A stretch of DNA of 64,000 bases, from contig CAVGCY010000033.1 in assembly GCA_963627915.1 (NCBI GenBank), positions 14,038 through 78,037 on the forward strand, read 5' to 3'. Source of the DNA: CALACW01 sp963627915. GTDB taxonomy: Bacteria > Bacillota > Clostridia > Oscillospirales > Acutalibacteraceae. The notes beneath the pieces were generated by a model. That model was given only the letters and a program-made list of their open reading frames with translations, was not told the DNA's origin and searched no databases. The position numbers were made by a program, and so were the translations under genes. This document shows, piece after piece, positions 17,974-26,795 of this stretch. Each line of letters starts with the position of its first letter. Position 1 is the first letter of the stretch.

Positions 17974-18574
17974 TTTTTTCACCCGTTATTTTCTTTAAAA
18001 ACGAGCGTCTGTGAACGGGAGAAATACCGTATTCCCTTATAAGCTCGTAATGAAGCGCCGTCGGATATCCTTTATGCTTTGAAAACCGATACTGAGGATA
18101 TTGTTTGTCAAGCTCTTTCATGTACCGGTCACGGCTTACCTTTGCAAGAATCGAAGCGGCGGCTATTGAAATAGACTTGGAGTCGCCTTTTACTATCGTA
18201 TATTCCTTAATTCCCGTGTGAGGTTCGCGGTTGCCGTCAACAAGAGCGAGTTCGGGTTTTACGCTAAGCTTTTCAACAGCGCGCTTCATTGCCAAAAACG
18301 CCGCGTTAAGAATATTTAATTCATCTATTTCCGTTTCGTCAGCCATTCCGATTCCGTAAGATACGGCATTTTCGCATATTAAATCAAAAAGTGCGTCCCT
18401 CTTTTTTTCGGATAACTTTTTTGAATCGTTTATGCCTATATCCTCAAGCCCCTCGGGCAATATAACCGCCGCGGCAAAAACCGGACCTGCAAGAGGTCCC
18501 CTGCCGGCCTCGTCTATTCCGCATACAACGTCAAAACCGTTTTCGTGAGCCAGATGTTCAAATTCATACGTCAT
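17963..18574 (-). CDS. rnhB: Ribonuclease HII
   Basis: 203-residue RNase HII that cleaves RNA in RNA-DNA hybrids and single ribonucleotides in DNA. Motifs: GIDEAGRGPLAGPV (residue 19, catalytic Asp-Glu), INDSKKLS, DGNREP and KGDSKSISIAAASILAKVSR with the remaining acidic site, then HKGYPT. Starts inside the last codons of rbgA (four-base overlap). Confidence 0.97.
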   Translation of the reverse strand: MTYEFEHLAHENGFDVVCGIDEAGRGPLAGPVFAAAVILPEGLEDIGINDSKKLSEKKRDALFDLICENAVSYGIGMADETEIDELNILNAAFLAMKRAVEKLSVKPELALVDGNREPHTGIKEYTIVKGDSKSISIAAASILAKVSRDRYMKELDKQYPQYRFSKHKGYPTALHYELIREYGISPVHRRSFLKKITGEKNDA

Positions 18575-19449
18575 TTTTCAATGTCCTCCGGTAATTCAAA
18601 CGTTATTTTTCCGAGCAAGCCCGCTCGGTATTCATCAAGAACCGCAACGGCGGCGCGTTCCGTATTAACCTCCCCGCCGGAAATCAGCATTCCGCGTTTT
18701 CTGCCTATCATTTCGAGTATTTCATATGACTGCGCGTGTTCAAAATCCTTTATCTTATATCTCTCGGCAAGTCTTTCGGGATAATTCTTTTTCATAGCGT
18801 CAAGGAAACGGCATACAAGTATTTCCATATCGAGTATCTGATCCTTTACTCCGCCCGTAAACGCCAGCCTGTCGCCTACTTCAGGGTCGTCAAATTTAGG
18901 CCATAAAACGCCGGGAGTATCAAGAAGCTCTATTCCGCCGCCAATTACAAACCACTGATTATTTCTTGTAACACCGGCTCTGTCCTCAACTTTTGCCTTT
19001 CCTCCCGCACCCATTTTATTAACAAAAGACGATTTTCCCGTGTTCGGGATTCCGATAACCATAATACGAAGAGTTTTCCCCTTCATTCCCTTGTCTTCAT
19101 TCTGTTTGATTTTATCCTTCAAAACCTCTCTTACAAGAGGTCTGAACGCGTTAAGCCCTCTGCCCGTACGGCAGTCAACCGCAAGAGCCGGAGAACCGAG
19201 CGAATCATAATATTTAATCCATTCCGCGGTGGCTCTTTCATCCGCAAGATCAGCTTTATTAAGCAAAACTATCTTTGGTTTGCCCTCGGTTATTTCGTCT
19301 ATTTCGGGATTTAGGCTGCTTATCGGTATACGAGAATCAAGCAGCATCGTTACGGCATCGACATTTTTCAGCTGTTCTTTTATAAGCCGACGCGTTTTTG
19401 CCATGTGTCCCGGAAACCACTGTATTACCTGTTTTTGCTGATCTGCCAT
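18571..19449 (-). CDS. rbgA: Ribosome biogenesis GTPase RbgA (YlqF)
   Basis: 292-residue circularly permuted GTPase needed for late 50S subunit assembly. G4 LLNKADL comes before G1 GIPNTGKSSF and G3 DTPGVLWPK, the permuted order; the N-terminus has the WFPGHMAK signature. Followed by rnhB and yraN in one operon. A terminator separates it from lepB, so it may rely on read-through or a promoter I did not identify in the short gap. Confidence 0.96.
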   Translation of the reverse strand: MADQQKQVIQWFPGHMAKTRRLIKEQLKNVDAVTMLLDSRIPISSLNPEIDEITEGKPKIVLLNKADLADERATAEWIKYYDSLGSPALAVDCRTGRGLNAFRPLVREVLKDKIKQNEDKGMKGKTLRIMVIGIPNTGKSSFVNKMGAGGKAKVEDRAGVTRNNQWFVIGGGIELLDTPGVLWPKFDDPEVGDRLAFTGGVKDQILDMEILVCRFLDAMKKNYPERLAERYKIKDFEHAQSYEILEMIGRKRGMLISGGEVNTERAAVAVLDEYRAGLLGKITFELPEDIEK

Positions 19450-19472
19450 AAATACATACCTCTCTTATAACC

Positions 19473-19510
19473 AAAAAAAAGACGGAAACCGAAAGCCGAT
19501 TTACCGTCTT
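19473..19510 (-). terminator. Intrinsic terminator after lepB
   Basis: Minus-strand AAGACGGTAAA and TTTCCGTCTT arms around a small loop are followed by eight T. It lies between the lepB stop (19539) and rbgA. Confidence 0.8.
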
Positions 19511-19538
19511 GCAAACAAAATATTAAAATGTACTTTAT

Positions 19539-20099
19539 TTATCCGGCGGTTTTGCCTATTGACTTAAAACTTTCATAAATATCAAAGTTTCCGAACGGGA
19601 ACAGTCTGCCGTAAACCCTGCCGAGAATATATCTCTCGTCAATCTGCCCTATGAGATTTGAACGACTGTCCGTCGAAGCGTTTCTGTTATCTCCCATAAC
19701 GAAGACCTTGCCCTTTTCGACTGTAATCGGTCCGTCAAAATCCTCCCGTGTATTTGTCGGACAGTTTGTATACGGTTCGTCAAGAGCATTTCCGTCAACA
19801 TAGACGATACCCGCGTCAAAATCGATATCGATAGTCTGCCCCTCGGTTGCAATAACGCGCTTTACGATAGGCTTGTGCAGCGCATTCGGCTGAACGACGA
19901 TAACAACGTCGCCGTAATCATAATGCGTACTTCCCGCAGAAACCATAAGCCAATCTCCGTGATGTAATGTTGGAACCATGGAGGTTCCGTCAACTCCGAC
20001 CAATCTGAATACGCACGAAAAGAGAATTATAATCGTAATAATAGACGACATAACAACCGAAGCAAATTCGTAAATATTTTCTACAATTTTTTTTCGCAT
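19539..20099 (-). CDS. lepB: Signal peptidase I
   Basis: 186-residue type I signal peptidase. One N-terminal membrane helix (about residues 12-34), catalytic Ser40 in GVDGTSMVPTL and Lys80 in PIVKRVIATEG, followed by GDNRNASTDSR. It releases exported proteins such as the several secreted enzymes of this window. Conventional Firmicute length. Confidence 0.95.
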   Translation of the reverse strand: MRKKIVENIYEFASVVMSSIITIIILFSCVFRLVGVDGTSMVPTLHHGDWLMVSAGSTHYDYGDVVIVVQPNALHKPIVKRVIATEGQTIDIDFDAGIVYVDGNALDEPYTNCPTNTREDFDGPITVEKGKVFVMGDNRNASTDSRSNLIGQIDERYILGRVYGRLFPFGNFDIYESFKSIGKTAG

Positions 20100-20439
20100 A
20101 ATGAAACACCTGATTTTAGATAAAAAACAAACAAAAGGCTATCGCGCTATGTAACCCCTAAAAGCTTACATCAGTACTGCCGATACGGTTGTGTTTATTA
20201 ACAGAGAAATAAAACGCATATAAAAACGCATATAATCAGACTCATGTCGAATATAGGTACAATGCTAATCACAACCGGGCAAAACAACAATTGTAAAATT
20301 TTAGGCGATACAGAGAACTCGCATCTGCGCTATAAAACAAACGTTGCCGGCAAAAGCAGATTATAAAACTCTGCCCGACATCTGAAGGACTTCAATAAGC
20401 CGAAAGGGCACCTGCGCCCCCTCGGCCGATATCCGAAAA
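20100..20439. other. Intergenic region between lepB and rplS
   Basis: 340 bases without a supported gene. It holds a near-tandem repeat (AAAACGCATAT then AAAAACGCATAT at about 20210-20232) and the hairpin at 20399-20426. A 40-codon ATG frame near 20243 has no ribosome binding site and is not called. Confidence 0.6.
20399..20426 (-). terminator. Probable terminator of rplS
   Basis: Minus-strand GCCGAGGGGG pairs with CCCTTTCGGC (two G-U pairs) around an 8-base loop; the following TTATTG is only weakly U-rich. Confidence 0.45.
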
Positions 20440-20784
20440 TTATTTAACCAACTCTTTAACCTTAGCGGCCTTACCGACTCTTGAACGAAGATAATAAAGC
20501 TTGGCTCTGCGTACCTTACCGTATCTGACAGTCTCAACCTTGGCAACGTTGGGCGAATGAACGGGGAAAACCCTCTCTACGCCTACGCCGTAAGAAACTC
20601 GTCTTACAGTAAATGTTTCGCTGATTCCGCTACCCTTGCGAGCTATAACGGTTCCTTCGAATACCTGAATTCTTTCCTTCTCTCCCTCACGGATTTTAAC
20701 ATGTACCTTAACGGTATCGCCGACCGTGATAACGGGAGGCTCAGTCTTGATGGAATCCTGAGCAATCATTTTTAATGCGTCCAT
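20440..20784 (-). CDS. rplS: Large ribosomal subunit protein bL19
   Basis: 114-residue ribosomal protein at the 30S/50S interface. Recognised from GDTVKVHVKIREGEKER, IQVFEGTVIARKGSG, ETFTVRR and the C-terminal RRAKLYYLRSRVGKAAKVKE. The usual upstream neighbours trmD, rimM and rpsP are absent; instead the radical-SAM pair precedes it. It has its own promoter and a structured leader. Confidence 0.98.
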   Translation of the reverse strand: MDALKMIAQDSIKTEPPVITVGDTVKVHVKIREGEKERIQVFEGTVIARKGSGISETFTVRRVSYGVGVERVFPVHSPNVAKVETVRYGKVRRAKLYYLRSRVGKAAKVKELVK

Positions 20785-20836
20785 AATTTACCTCCTGAAT
20801 TTTCAGCCGTTCTTAACGTGATATAAACGCGACAGA

Positions 20837-20881
20837 GGACCGACCGCTTTAATGTACGCTGCGTATCATTAACCGCCGTCC
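20837..20881 (-). promoter_or_regulatory. Structured 5' leader hairpin of rplS
   Basis: In the ~128-base rplS leader, minus-strand TTAATGATACGC folds on GCGTACATTAA and the stem extends outward to GGAC/GTCC through an internal loop. Placement and size fit an autogenous ribosomal-protein leader (an L19 leader is known in Bacilli), but I cannot match it to the known consensus by eye. Confidence 0.45.
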
Positions 20882-20918
20882 GAACAGGATATGCCCGAAC
20901 GCACATGAACACTGATAT

Positions 20919-20947
20919 ATAATATCATACAAAATTTAGGATTGCAA
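20919..20947 (-). promoter_or_regulatory. Promoter for rplS
   Basis: Minus-strand TTGCAA (20942-20947), 17-base spacer, TATTAT (20919-20924), just downstream of the preceding stop codon. Transcription would start near 20912. Confidence 0.7.
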
Positions 20948-20954
20948 GTGTTTT

Positions 20955-21614
20955 TTATCTAAAATCGGTTTTGTCGGAAATTAGAAGAGCGTATCTTATC
21001 ATTGAAACAGGTAAAATATCTTTATTTGTATATGATTTTATCGCAGACATAAGATTAATCGGGTTGATATTTACCTCATTTGAACACGGAAGCGTAACGT
21101 CAATTATTATTTCGTTATTTTCTTTTTTTATCATATAATCCGAAAGTCCCGCGGAAATATCCACGGTTTTCATGGTCTTTCTGCCATTTTGCTTGCACGG
21201 TTTTTCACATTTAAGCTCACCCGAAGCTATGGCGTCGGCGATTATATCGCATAATCCCGGTTCATCGTCAATTTTGATGAGATATTTTGCATACGCAAGA
21301 GCGTTTGTCTTGCAGACGGGTTCGGTTATCTCCGTTATTCTCAATCCCGGCGGAAGCTGAGCGTTTAATGCTGTAATTATTTCACCGTCGGAAATATCGC
21401 CTTCAATTCGCATATCCATAGGCTCTTTTACACCCTCAACTCCCAAAGGCATGGGCGCGGGAAAATTCAAATAAGGATGCGGATTAAATCCCTCTGTGTA
21501 CCAAAGCGGAATATCCGCCCTTCGAACAGCCCTTGTCATGCATCGCATTGTATCCAGATGCGAAACAAATCTCAAAAGCCCGATTTTTTCAAACCATACT
21601 CTTATGCATCGCAT
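20955..21614 (-). CDS. TIGR03936 / DUF2344 radical-SAM-associated protein
   Basis: 219-residue partner of the TIGR03960 radical-SAM protein. Opening RVWFEKIGLLRFVSHLDTMR and GFNPHPYLNFPAPMPLGVEG are characteristic of the family; the motif resembles the N-terminal region of RNA-modifying radical-SAM fusions. Function undetermined. Its start lies 26 bases inside the preceding gene, with GGAGG eight bases upstream, so the two are translationally linked and probably form one enzyme system. Confidence 0.9.
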   Translation of the reverse strand: MRCIRVWFEKIGLLRFVSHLDTMRCMTRAVRRADIPLWYTEGFNPHPYLNFPAPMPLGVEGVKEPMDMRIEGDISDGEIITALNAQLPPGLRITEITEPVCKTNALAYAKYLIKIDDEPGLCDIIADAIASGELKCEKPCKQNGRKTMKTVDISAGLSDYMIKKENNEIIIDVTLPCSNEVNINPINLMSAIKSYTNKDILPVSMIRYALLISDKTDFR

Positions 21615-23442
21615 CGCATTTACCTCCGTTCAGTTTTGCAGCGCCGCAGCCGGCGCATTTTTCACGGCAATTCGGAGTTGTAAGCCCCGAATGAGCACGT
21701 TTGTTCTCTTCTATAAGAAATTCTTTTCTTACTCCGACGTCCATGTGATCCCACGGAAAAACCTCGTCGTATTCACGTTTTCTGTTCGCATAGAAATGCG
21801 GGTCGATTCCGCATTCATTAAACGCGTCCATCCATTTGTCATAATTAAAATAATCATCCCAGCTGTCAAATTTACAGCCCGAACGCCACGCAGTTTCTAT
21901 TACCCGGCAAAGCCGTCTGTCGCCTCTTGCAAGAACCGCCTCCATAAAACTGACGGGGATATAGTGACATGAAGCCTTAATTTTCTTCGATGTAATGCTA
22001 TTCTTAAGATGCTCTTGTTTTTCTGCAAGAGCGTCTTCCGTGTCCTGAGGCTCCCACTGAAACGGAGTAAAAGGCTTCGGCACAAACGACGACGCGCTGA
22101 CTGAAACGTTTACGCCCTTTCCCTTGGGCTTGTCCGGATTTTTATAAAACTCGTCAACAACACTCTGCGCAAGTTTTGCAATACCCTCCACATCCTCAAG
22201 AGTTTCAGTCGGAAGACCGAGCATAAAATAAAGCTTTACCGCTGTCCATCCGCCCGCAAATGCCTTAGCCGACGTTGTAAGTATTTCCTCCTCAGTTACA
22301 TTTTTATTTATAACGTCTCTGAGTCTCTGCGTTCCCGCCTCCGCGGCAAACGTCAATGAACTCCGTCTGACCTCATTAAGCTTTTTTACAAGCTCGTCCG
22401 GGAAGTTATCGGCTCTCAGCGACGGAAGCGCTATATTAATGCTGTTGGGGACAGTCCAGTCAAGAAGTTTTGAAAGAAGCTCGGGCAATTGTGTATAATC
22501 ACTGCTCGAAAGAGAGCACAGCGAAATCTCGTCATATCCTGATGTTTCGCATAAAGCCCTGCACTGCTCATTTACGGTATCGGCTTTTCTCTCCCTTATC
22601 GGACGGTAAATAAATCCCGCCTGACAGAATCTGCATCCCCTTATGCATCCTCTGAAAATCTCCGCCGTTGCTCTGTCAAAAACAACATCTATGTAAGGAA
22701 CTATAAACTTATCGGGATAATAGCATTTATCAAAATCGCTGACGACTCTTTTTTTGATTTTTTCGGGTGCTCCCGATTTCGGAACAATGCGTTTTACCGT
22801 ATTATCGTCATTATATTCCACATCGTAAAGAGACGGAACGTATATTCCTTCTATTTTTGACGCGGCAGAAAGAAACTCATCCTTAGACGCGTTTTTATTC
22901 TTATACTCATTATACAAATCGAGAAGCTCGTTCATTATCTCCTCGCCCTCGCCGAACTCAAACAAATCGATAAATTCCGACAACGGCTCCGAATTGCATA
23001 CGCACGGACCGCCTGCAATAACAAGGGGCGACAGCGACTTCCTGTCCGCACTCCTCACGGGAAGCCCCGCAAGGTCAAGCATATTCAAAACATTTGTATA
23101 GCTCATCTCATATAAAAGAGTAAAGCCTATAATATCAAAATCCTTTATATAATCTCCGCTTTCGAGAGCAAAAAGAGGAATATTTCGCTCCCTCATAATT
23201 TTTTCCATATCCTCCCACGGCGCAAATACACGCTCGCACCACGAATCCGAACGCTCATTAATAAGAGAATAAAGAATTTTCATTCCGAGATGAGACATGC
23301 CTATCTCGTACGAATCGGGAAAACAAAATGCAAATCTTAAATCTATATCATCTTTATTTTTTACAGTACAATTAAGTTCTCCGCCGATATATCTCGCCGG
23401 TTTCTGCACCAAAGGCAGAAGTTTTTCAACTTCCCTGTTCAT
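21589..23442 (-). CDS. TIGR03960 family B12-binding-domain radical SAM protein
   Basis: 617-residue radical-SAM enzyme. The N-terminal third is the B12-binding-like domain (IGMSHLGMKILY, SPLVIAGGPCVCNSEP near residue 145); the 4Fe-4S cluster motif is CIRGCRFCQAG (near 270), and the C-terminus ends in a Cys-rich stretch (CREKCAGCGAAKLNGGKC). Always found beside TIGR03936 in Firmicutes, often next to rng and rplU, which are not seen here. Likely an RNA-modifying or methylthio-type enzyme, but the substrate is not established. Confidence 0.93.
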   Translation of the reverse strand: MNREVEKLLPLVQKPARYIGGELNCTVKNKDDIDLRFAFCFPDSYEIGMSHLGMKILYSLINERSDSWCERVFAPWEDMEKIMRERNIPLFALESGDYIKDFDIIGFTLLYEMSYTNVLNMLDLAGLPVRSADRKSLSPLVIAGGPCVCNSEPLSEFIDLFEFGEGEEIMNELLDLYNEYKNKNASKDEFLSAASKIEGIYVPSLYDVEYNDDNTVKRIVPKSGAPEKIKKRVVSDFDKCYYPDKFIVPYIDVVFDRATAEIFRGCIRGCRFCQAGFIYRPIRERKADTVNEQCRALCETSGYDEISLCSLSSSDYTQLPELLSKLLDWTVPNSINIALPSLRADNFPDELVKKLNEVRRSSLTFAAEAGTQRLRDVINKNVTEEEILTTSAKAFAGGWTAVKLYFMLGLPTETLEDVEGIAKLAQSVVDEFYKNPDKPKGKGVNVSVSASSFVPKPFTPFQWEPQDTEDALAEKQEHLKNSITSKKIKASCHYIPVSFMEAVLARGDRRLCRVIETAWRSGCKFDSWDDYFNYDKWMDAFNECGIDPHFYANRKREYDEVFPWDHMDVGVRKEFLIEENKRAHSGLTTPNCREKCAGCGAAKLNGGKCDAMHKSMV

Positions 23443-23491
23443 TTAAACACATCCTTATGCATTATACAATATGTATTATATATTAAATGTC

Positions 23492-24091
23492 CTATTTTTT
23501 CAACAGCCGTAAAACAAATGAAAAAGCAATATAAATAAAAGCGATCACGCCGGATATACCGATTTTAAAAAAGATAAGTATTATGCCGAACAAAACGATT
23601 GTAAATACTCCGGTAATGTTTAGAATCAAATCGGCTGCTGCTGCACTTGATTTCATCAATATGATATTATAAAGAAAATTCCCCCCGTCAAGCGGAACAA
23701 CGGGAAGTAAATTAAAAAATGCCAGTCCTGCGTTTATTATGAGAGAAGCGTAAAAAAACCGTGAAGAGGGATCTGATTCAGTCAGTATATAAAAAAATAC
23801 CGTAAGAATCAAATTAACCCCCGGACCGGAAAAAGCGGTAATCGCTTCTTTTTTTAGAGTAAAACGAATCGCGTCATCATAATCAAGCCGCATTCCGAAC
23901 ACACCTACAATCACGCTGAACCGTCCGTCAAAAAGAATTGAGAGAACGGCAATATGAGCGAATTCGTGAACGCTTGCATAAAAAAGCGCGGTAACGTAAT
24001 ATCTTCCGCTTTCAAAAGACAGCATATATGCAAGAACGATAAAAAACAGAAAATGAATTTTTATTTCGACCCTGCCAAAGTAAAATATCAT
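23492..24091 (-). CDS. SpoIVFB-like M50 site-2 protease
   Basis: 199-residue multi-pass membrane metalloprotease. Zinc motif HEFAH in the second helix region (near residue 43) and the third ligand in NLLPVVPLDGG (near 128) are both present. In Bacillus SpoIVFB releases sigma-K from its membrane-bound precursor during sporulation; the adjacent membrane-anchored M23 protein matches the SpoIVFA position. Overlaps that gene by four bases. The exact substrate in this organism is inferred only from context. Confidence 0.88.
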   Translation of the reverse strand: MIFYFGRVEIKIHFLFFIVLAYMLSFESGRYYVTALFYASVHEFAHIAVLSILFDGRFSVIVGVFGMRLDYDDAIRFTLKKEAITAFSGPGVNLILTVFFYILTESDPSSRFFYASLIINAGLAFFNLLPVVPLDGGNFLYNIILMKSSAAAADLILNITGVFTIVLFGIILIFFKIGISGVIAFIYIAFSFVLRLLKK

Positions 24092-24846
24092 AGCTCTACG
24101 GCATACGACGGATTAAGCTTCACACCGTTTCTTCTTATCTCGAAATGCAAATGATTTCCCGTTGAATTTCCGGTGCTTCCGACAAGAGCGACAATATCAC
24201 CCCGGTCTACAATGTCGCCCGCAGAGCATTTCAATTCACTGCAATGAGCGTAAAGCGTACTAAACCCGTCGTCATGCGCAAGCAATACGTAGTAGCCGTA
24301 TCCGTCCGAATACTCCGCTTTGACAACTTTTCCGTAATTTGAAGCTTTTATCTTGTTTCCTGCGGCAGACGCGAGGTCTATTCCCGTGTGCACCCCGCTT
24401 CCGCCCGCTATCGGATCCTCCCGGTAACCGAACGGCGACGATATGGTATAGTCGTCAAGCGGTTTTATGTATTTTGAGGATATATGATATTCTTCAAACG
24501 ATATTCCCTCCAAAATCGACAGATTGTCCGAATGGATGTCGTTACCTCCCATTGGTACGGACTCGGATTCACCCGGTTTATTTTGATTTATACCGATATT
24601 CGGATCAAGACGCTCACCCTTGATAAATGACGCTGCGGCACTGTATGCCTCCTTGTAGTCATCCGACGAAAAATCACTCTCCATCAGTTTATCATATTGC
24701 GAACGGATTGATTCACCTGCGTCAAAACCGCCTCGACATAATATAAACATAATTGCCAGAAGTACCGTACAGACAACAAACTGCGTAATCATAACAATAG
24801 AAAAAGCGTCTTTTTTCTTATCTTTTTTATCTTTACCTTCAGTCAT
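24088..24846 (-). CDS. Membrane-anchored M23 (LytM) protein, SpoIVFA-like
   Basis: 252 residues: a short charged N-terminus (MTEGKDKKDKKK), one membrane helix at about 17-37, a linker, and a C-terminal LytM domain. All four zinc-ligand positions look intact: HTGID, LYAHC and HLHFEIR. By position (directly before the SpoIVFB-like gene, four-base overlap) it is the SpoIVFA equivalent, a regulator of the protease; SpoIIQ-like or cell-wall endopeptidase roles are alternatives. The ATG at 24846 is chosen because AAAGGA is upstream and a longer frame would place 26 odd residues before the charged start. Confidence 0.82.
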   Translation of the reverse strand: MTEGKDKKDKKKDAFSIVMITQFVVCTVLLAIMFILCRGGFDAGESIRSQYDKLMESDFSSDDYKEAYSAAASFIKGERLDPNIGINQNKPGESESVPMGGNDIHSDNLSILEGISFEEYHISSKYIKPLDDYTISSPFGYREDPIAGGSGVHTGIDLASAAGNKIKASNYGKVVKAEYSDGYGYYVLLAHDDGFSTLYAHCSELKCSAGDIVDRGDIVALVGSTGNSTGNHLHFEIRRNGVKLNPSYAVEL

Positions 24847-24977
24847 AATAAAAAGTCCTTTACTGTAGATTTTCTCCCTAATTACTATGACTGCGAAGAG
24901 TATATTATTCGGTTTTGACGTCAAAAACCTGCGAGATATCTTTTATGGCAAAATCGGCAAAAAAGTTTTTCCGCCGT

Positions 24978-26795
24978 TTATATCTCCTTACCGGAAAACT
25001 GCGTCATGTATAATTCGTAATATCTGCCCCTGCGTGCTATCAAGGAATCATGATTCCCCTGTTCCGTTATTCTGCCCTTATCGAGAACAACTATCAAATC
25101 CGCATCCCGCACGGTAGAGAGCCTGTGTGCAATTATAAGACTTGTCCTTTCCTTCATAAGAGTAACCATTGCGTCCTGTATTTTCTTTTCCGTCCTCGTA
25201 TCGACGCTCGAAGTGGCCTCATCGAGAATAAGAATATCCGGGTCGGCAAGAAAAGCTCTTGCAATAGTCAGAAGCTGTCTTTGCCCCTGTGAAAGGTTTT
25301 CACCGGAATATGAAAGGACTGTATCATATCCGTCAGGAAGACGTTCTATCATTTTATCGCAGTTTGCAAGCTCGGCAGCATTTTTCATTTTTTCGTCGTC
25401 TGCAGTCTCGTCGCCGTATTTTAAATTATTTTTCAATGTATCCGAAAAAAGAACGGTATCCTGTAAAACTATACCTATTTTCTTCCTTAGCGCAGATAAA
25501 TTCATATCCTTTATATTTACGCCGTCAATAAGAATTTCCCCCGAATCCGCATCATAAAAACGGGTCAGCAAATTTACAACCGTTGTTTTTCCGCTTCCCG
25601 TGGCACCAACAAGAGCAACTTTATGTCCTGCCCGAACTTTCAAATTAAAATCAAAAAGTACCTGTTTTCCCGGAATATACGAAAAATTAACGTTTCTGAA
25701 CTCAACAACACCCCGTGAATCAGAGCTTATCGAATTTCCGCCAAAATCCTCCGTTTTCTCATCGAGAATTTCAAAAACACGTTCTGCGCCTGCGGCAGCC
25801 GTCTGAATCTGACCGTAAAGCTGAGCTATTTCATTGATTGGACGTCCGAACTGCTTCGCATAAACTATAAAAGCCGATATAACTCCTATTGTAATCAAGC
25901 CCTTTACGGCAAACCATCCTCCGAATCCGGCTATGATAACAAATCCGATATTATTTATAGCATTCATAACCGGTCCCATCGAGCCGCCGAGAATTTCTGC
26001 TTTTATTCCCGTTTTTGTGAGCGAATCGGAAACGGCGGAAAGGTTCTTTATTGATTCATCCTGCCTGTTATATGCTGTAAGGGTTTTATATCCCGTAACA
26101 GTTTCCTCGACGCATGCGTTAAGTTCTCCCAAAAGCTCCTGACGACGGACAAAAAATTTACGCATTGCCTTTGACAGGTATTTTGTAACAACCACAGTCA
26201 GAATAACCGTAACACATGACAGCAAAGCAAGAAGCGGGCTGTACCGTATCATCATGGCAACAGTTCCGAGTACGGTCAGCACGCCGGAAAACAGCGACGA
26301 CAGAGACTGGGAAACCGTATTGGATATATTTTCAACATCGTTTGTCATTCGGCTCATAATATCGCCGTGAGGATGAGAATCTATATACCTGACCGGAAGA
26401 TGAATTATTTTATCGAACAGTTCGAGTCTCATTCTTTTTATAATACTCTGCGAAAGTATCGCGCTCAATCTCGCCTGAAGTAAATTCATAAGACTGTAAA
26501 AAATATAAACGCAAAGCATAGCTATGAGGATTGTCCCCACGGATGAAAAATTACCTGCCGATACAGAATCGATTGCCTTTGACTGCAAGCTCGGAGCGGC
26601 AACGGAACATATGACGGACAAAATAACAGTAACAAACAGGCAAACAACCGTTTTTCTCTCATTTTTAAAATACTTGAGAAGCCGTCTTATCGTTTTTTTT
26701 GAATTTTTCGGTTTTTCGCTCGGAGAAAACCCCGGACGGCCGCGTCCCGGACGTATGGGGGGCATATTCTGCGGCGGTTTTGCTCTGTCAGGCAT
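24978..26795 (-). CDS. ABC exporter, fused membrane/ATPase subunit (consensus site)
   Basis: 605 residues: a Pro/Arg-rich cytosolic N-terminus, six membrane helices (about 50-330) and an ATPase domain with Walker A GATGSGKTT, signature LSQGQ and Walker B LILDEATSSVD. The catalytic Glu is present. With the preceding gene (eight-base overlap) it forms a heterodimeric exporter of the BmrCD/LmrCD/TM287-288 type, usually for drugs, lipids or peptides. No regulator or peptide gene is adjacent. Confidence 0.92.
   Translation of the reverse strand: MPDRAKPPQNMPPIRPGRGRPGFSPSEKPKNSKKTIRRLLKYFKNERKTVVCLFVTVILSVICSVAAPSLQSKAIDSVSAGNFSSVGTILIAMLCVYIFYSLMNLLQARLSAILSQSIIKRMRLELFDKIIHLPVRYIDSHPHGDIMSRMTNDVENISNTVSQSLSSLFSGVLTVLGTVAMMIRYSPLLALLSCVTVILTVVVTKYLSKAMRKFFVRRQELLGELNACVEETVTGYKTLTAYNRQDESIKNLSAVSDSLTKTGIKAEILGGSMGPVMNAINNIGFVIIAGFGGWFAVKGLITIGVISAFIVYAKQFGRPINEIAQLYGQIQTAAAGAERVFEILDEKTEDFGGNSISSDSRGVVEFRNVNFSYIPGKQVLFDFNLKVRAGHKVALVGATGSGKTTVVNLLTRFYDADSGEILIDGVNIKDMNLSALRKKIGIVLQDTVLFSDTLKNNLKYGDETADDEKMKNAAELANCDKMIERLPDGYDTVLSYSGENLSQGQRQLLTIARAFLADPDILILDEATSSVDTRTEKKIQDAMVTLMKERTSLIIAHRLSTVRDADLIVVLDKGRITEQGNHDSLIARRGRYYELYMTQFSGKEI

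Noticed and set aside
20243..20365. 40-codon frame between lepB and rplS
   Set aside because: No Shine-Dalgarno, no promoter and unremarkable composition.
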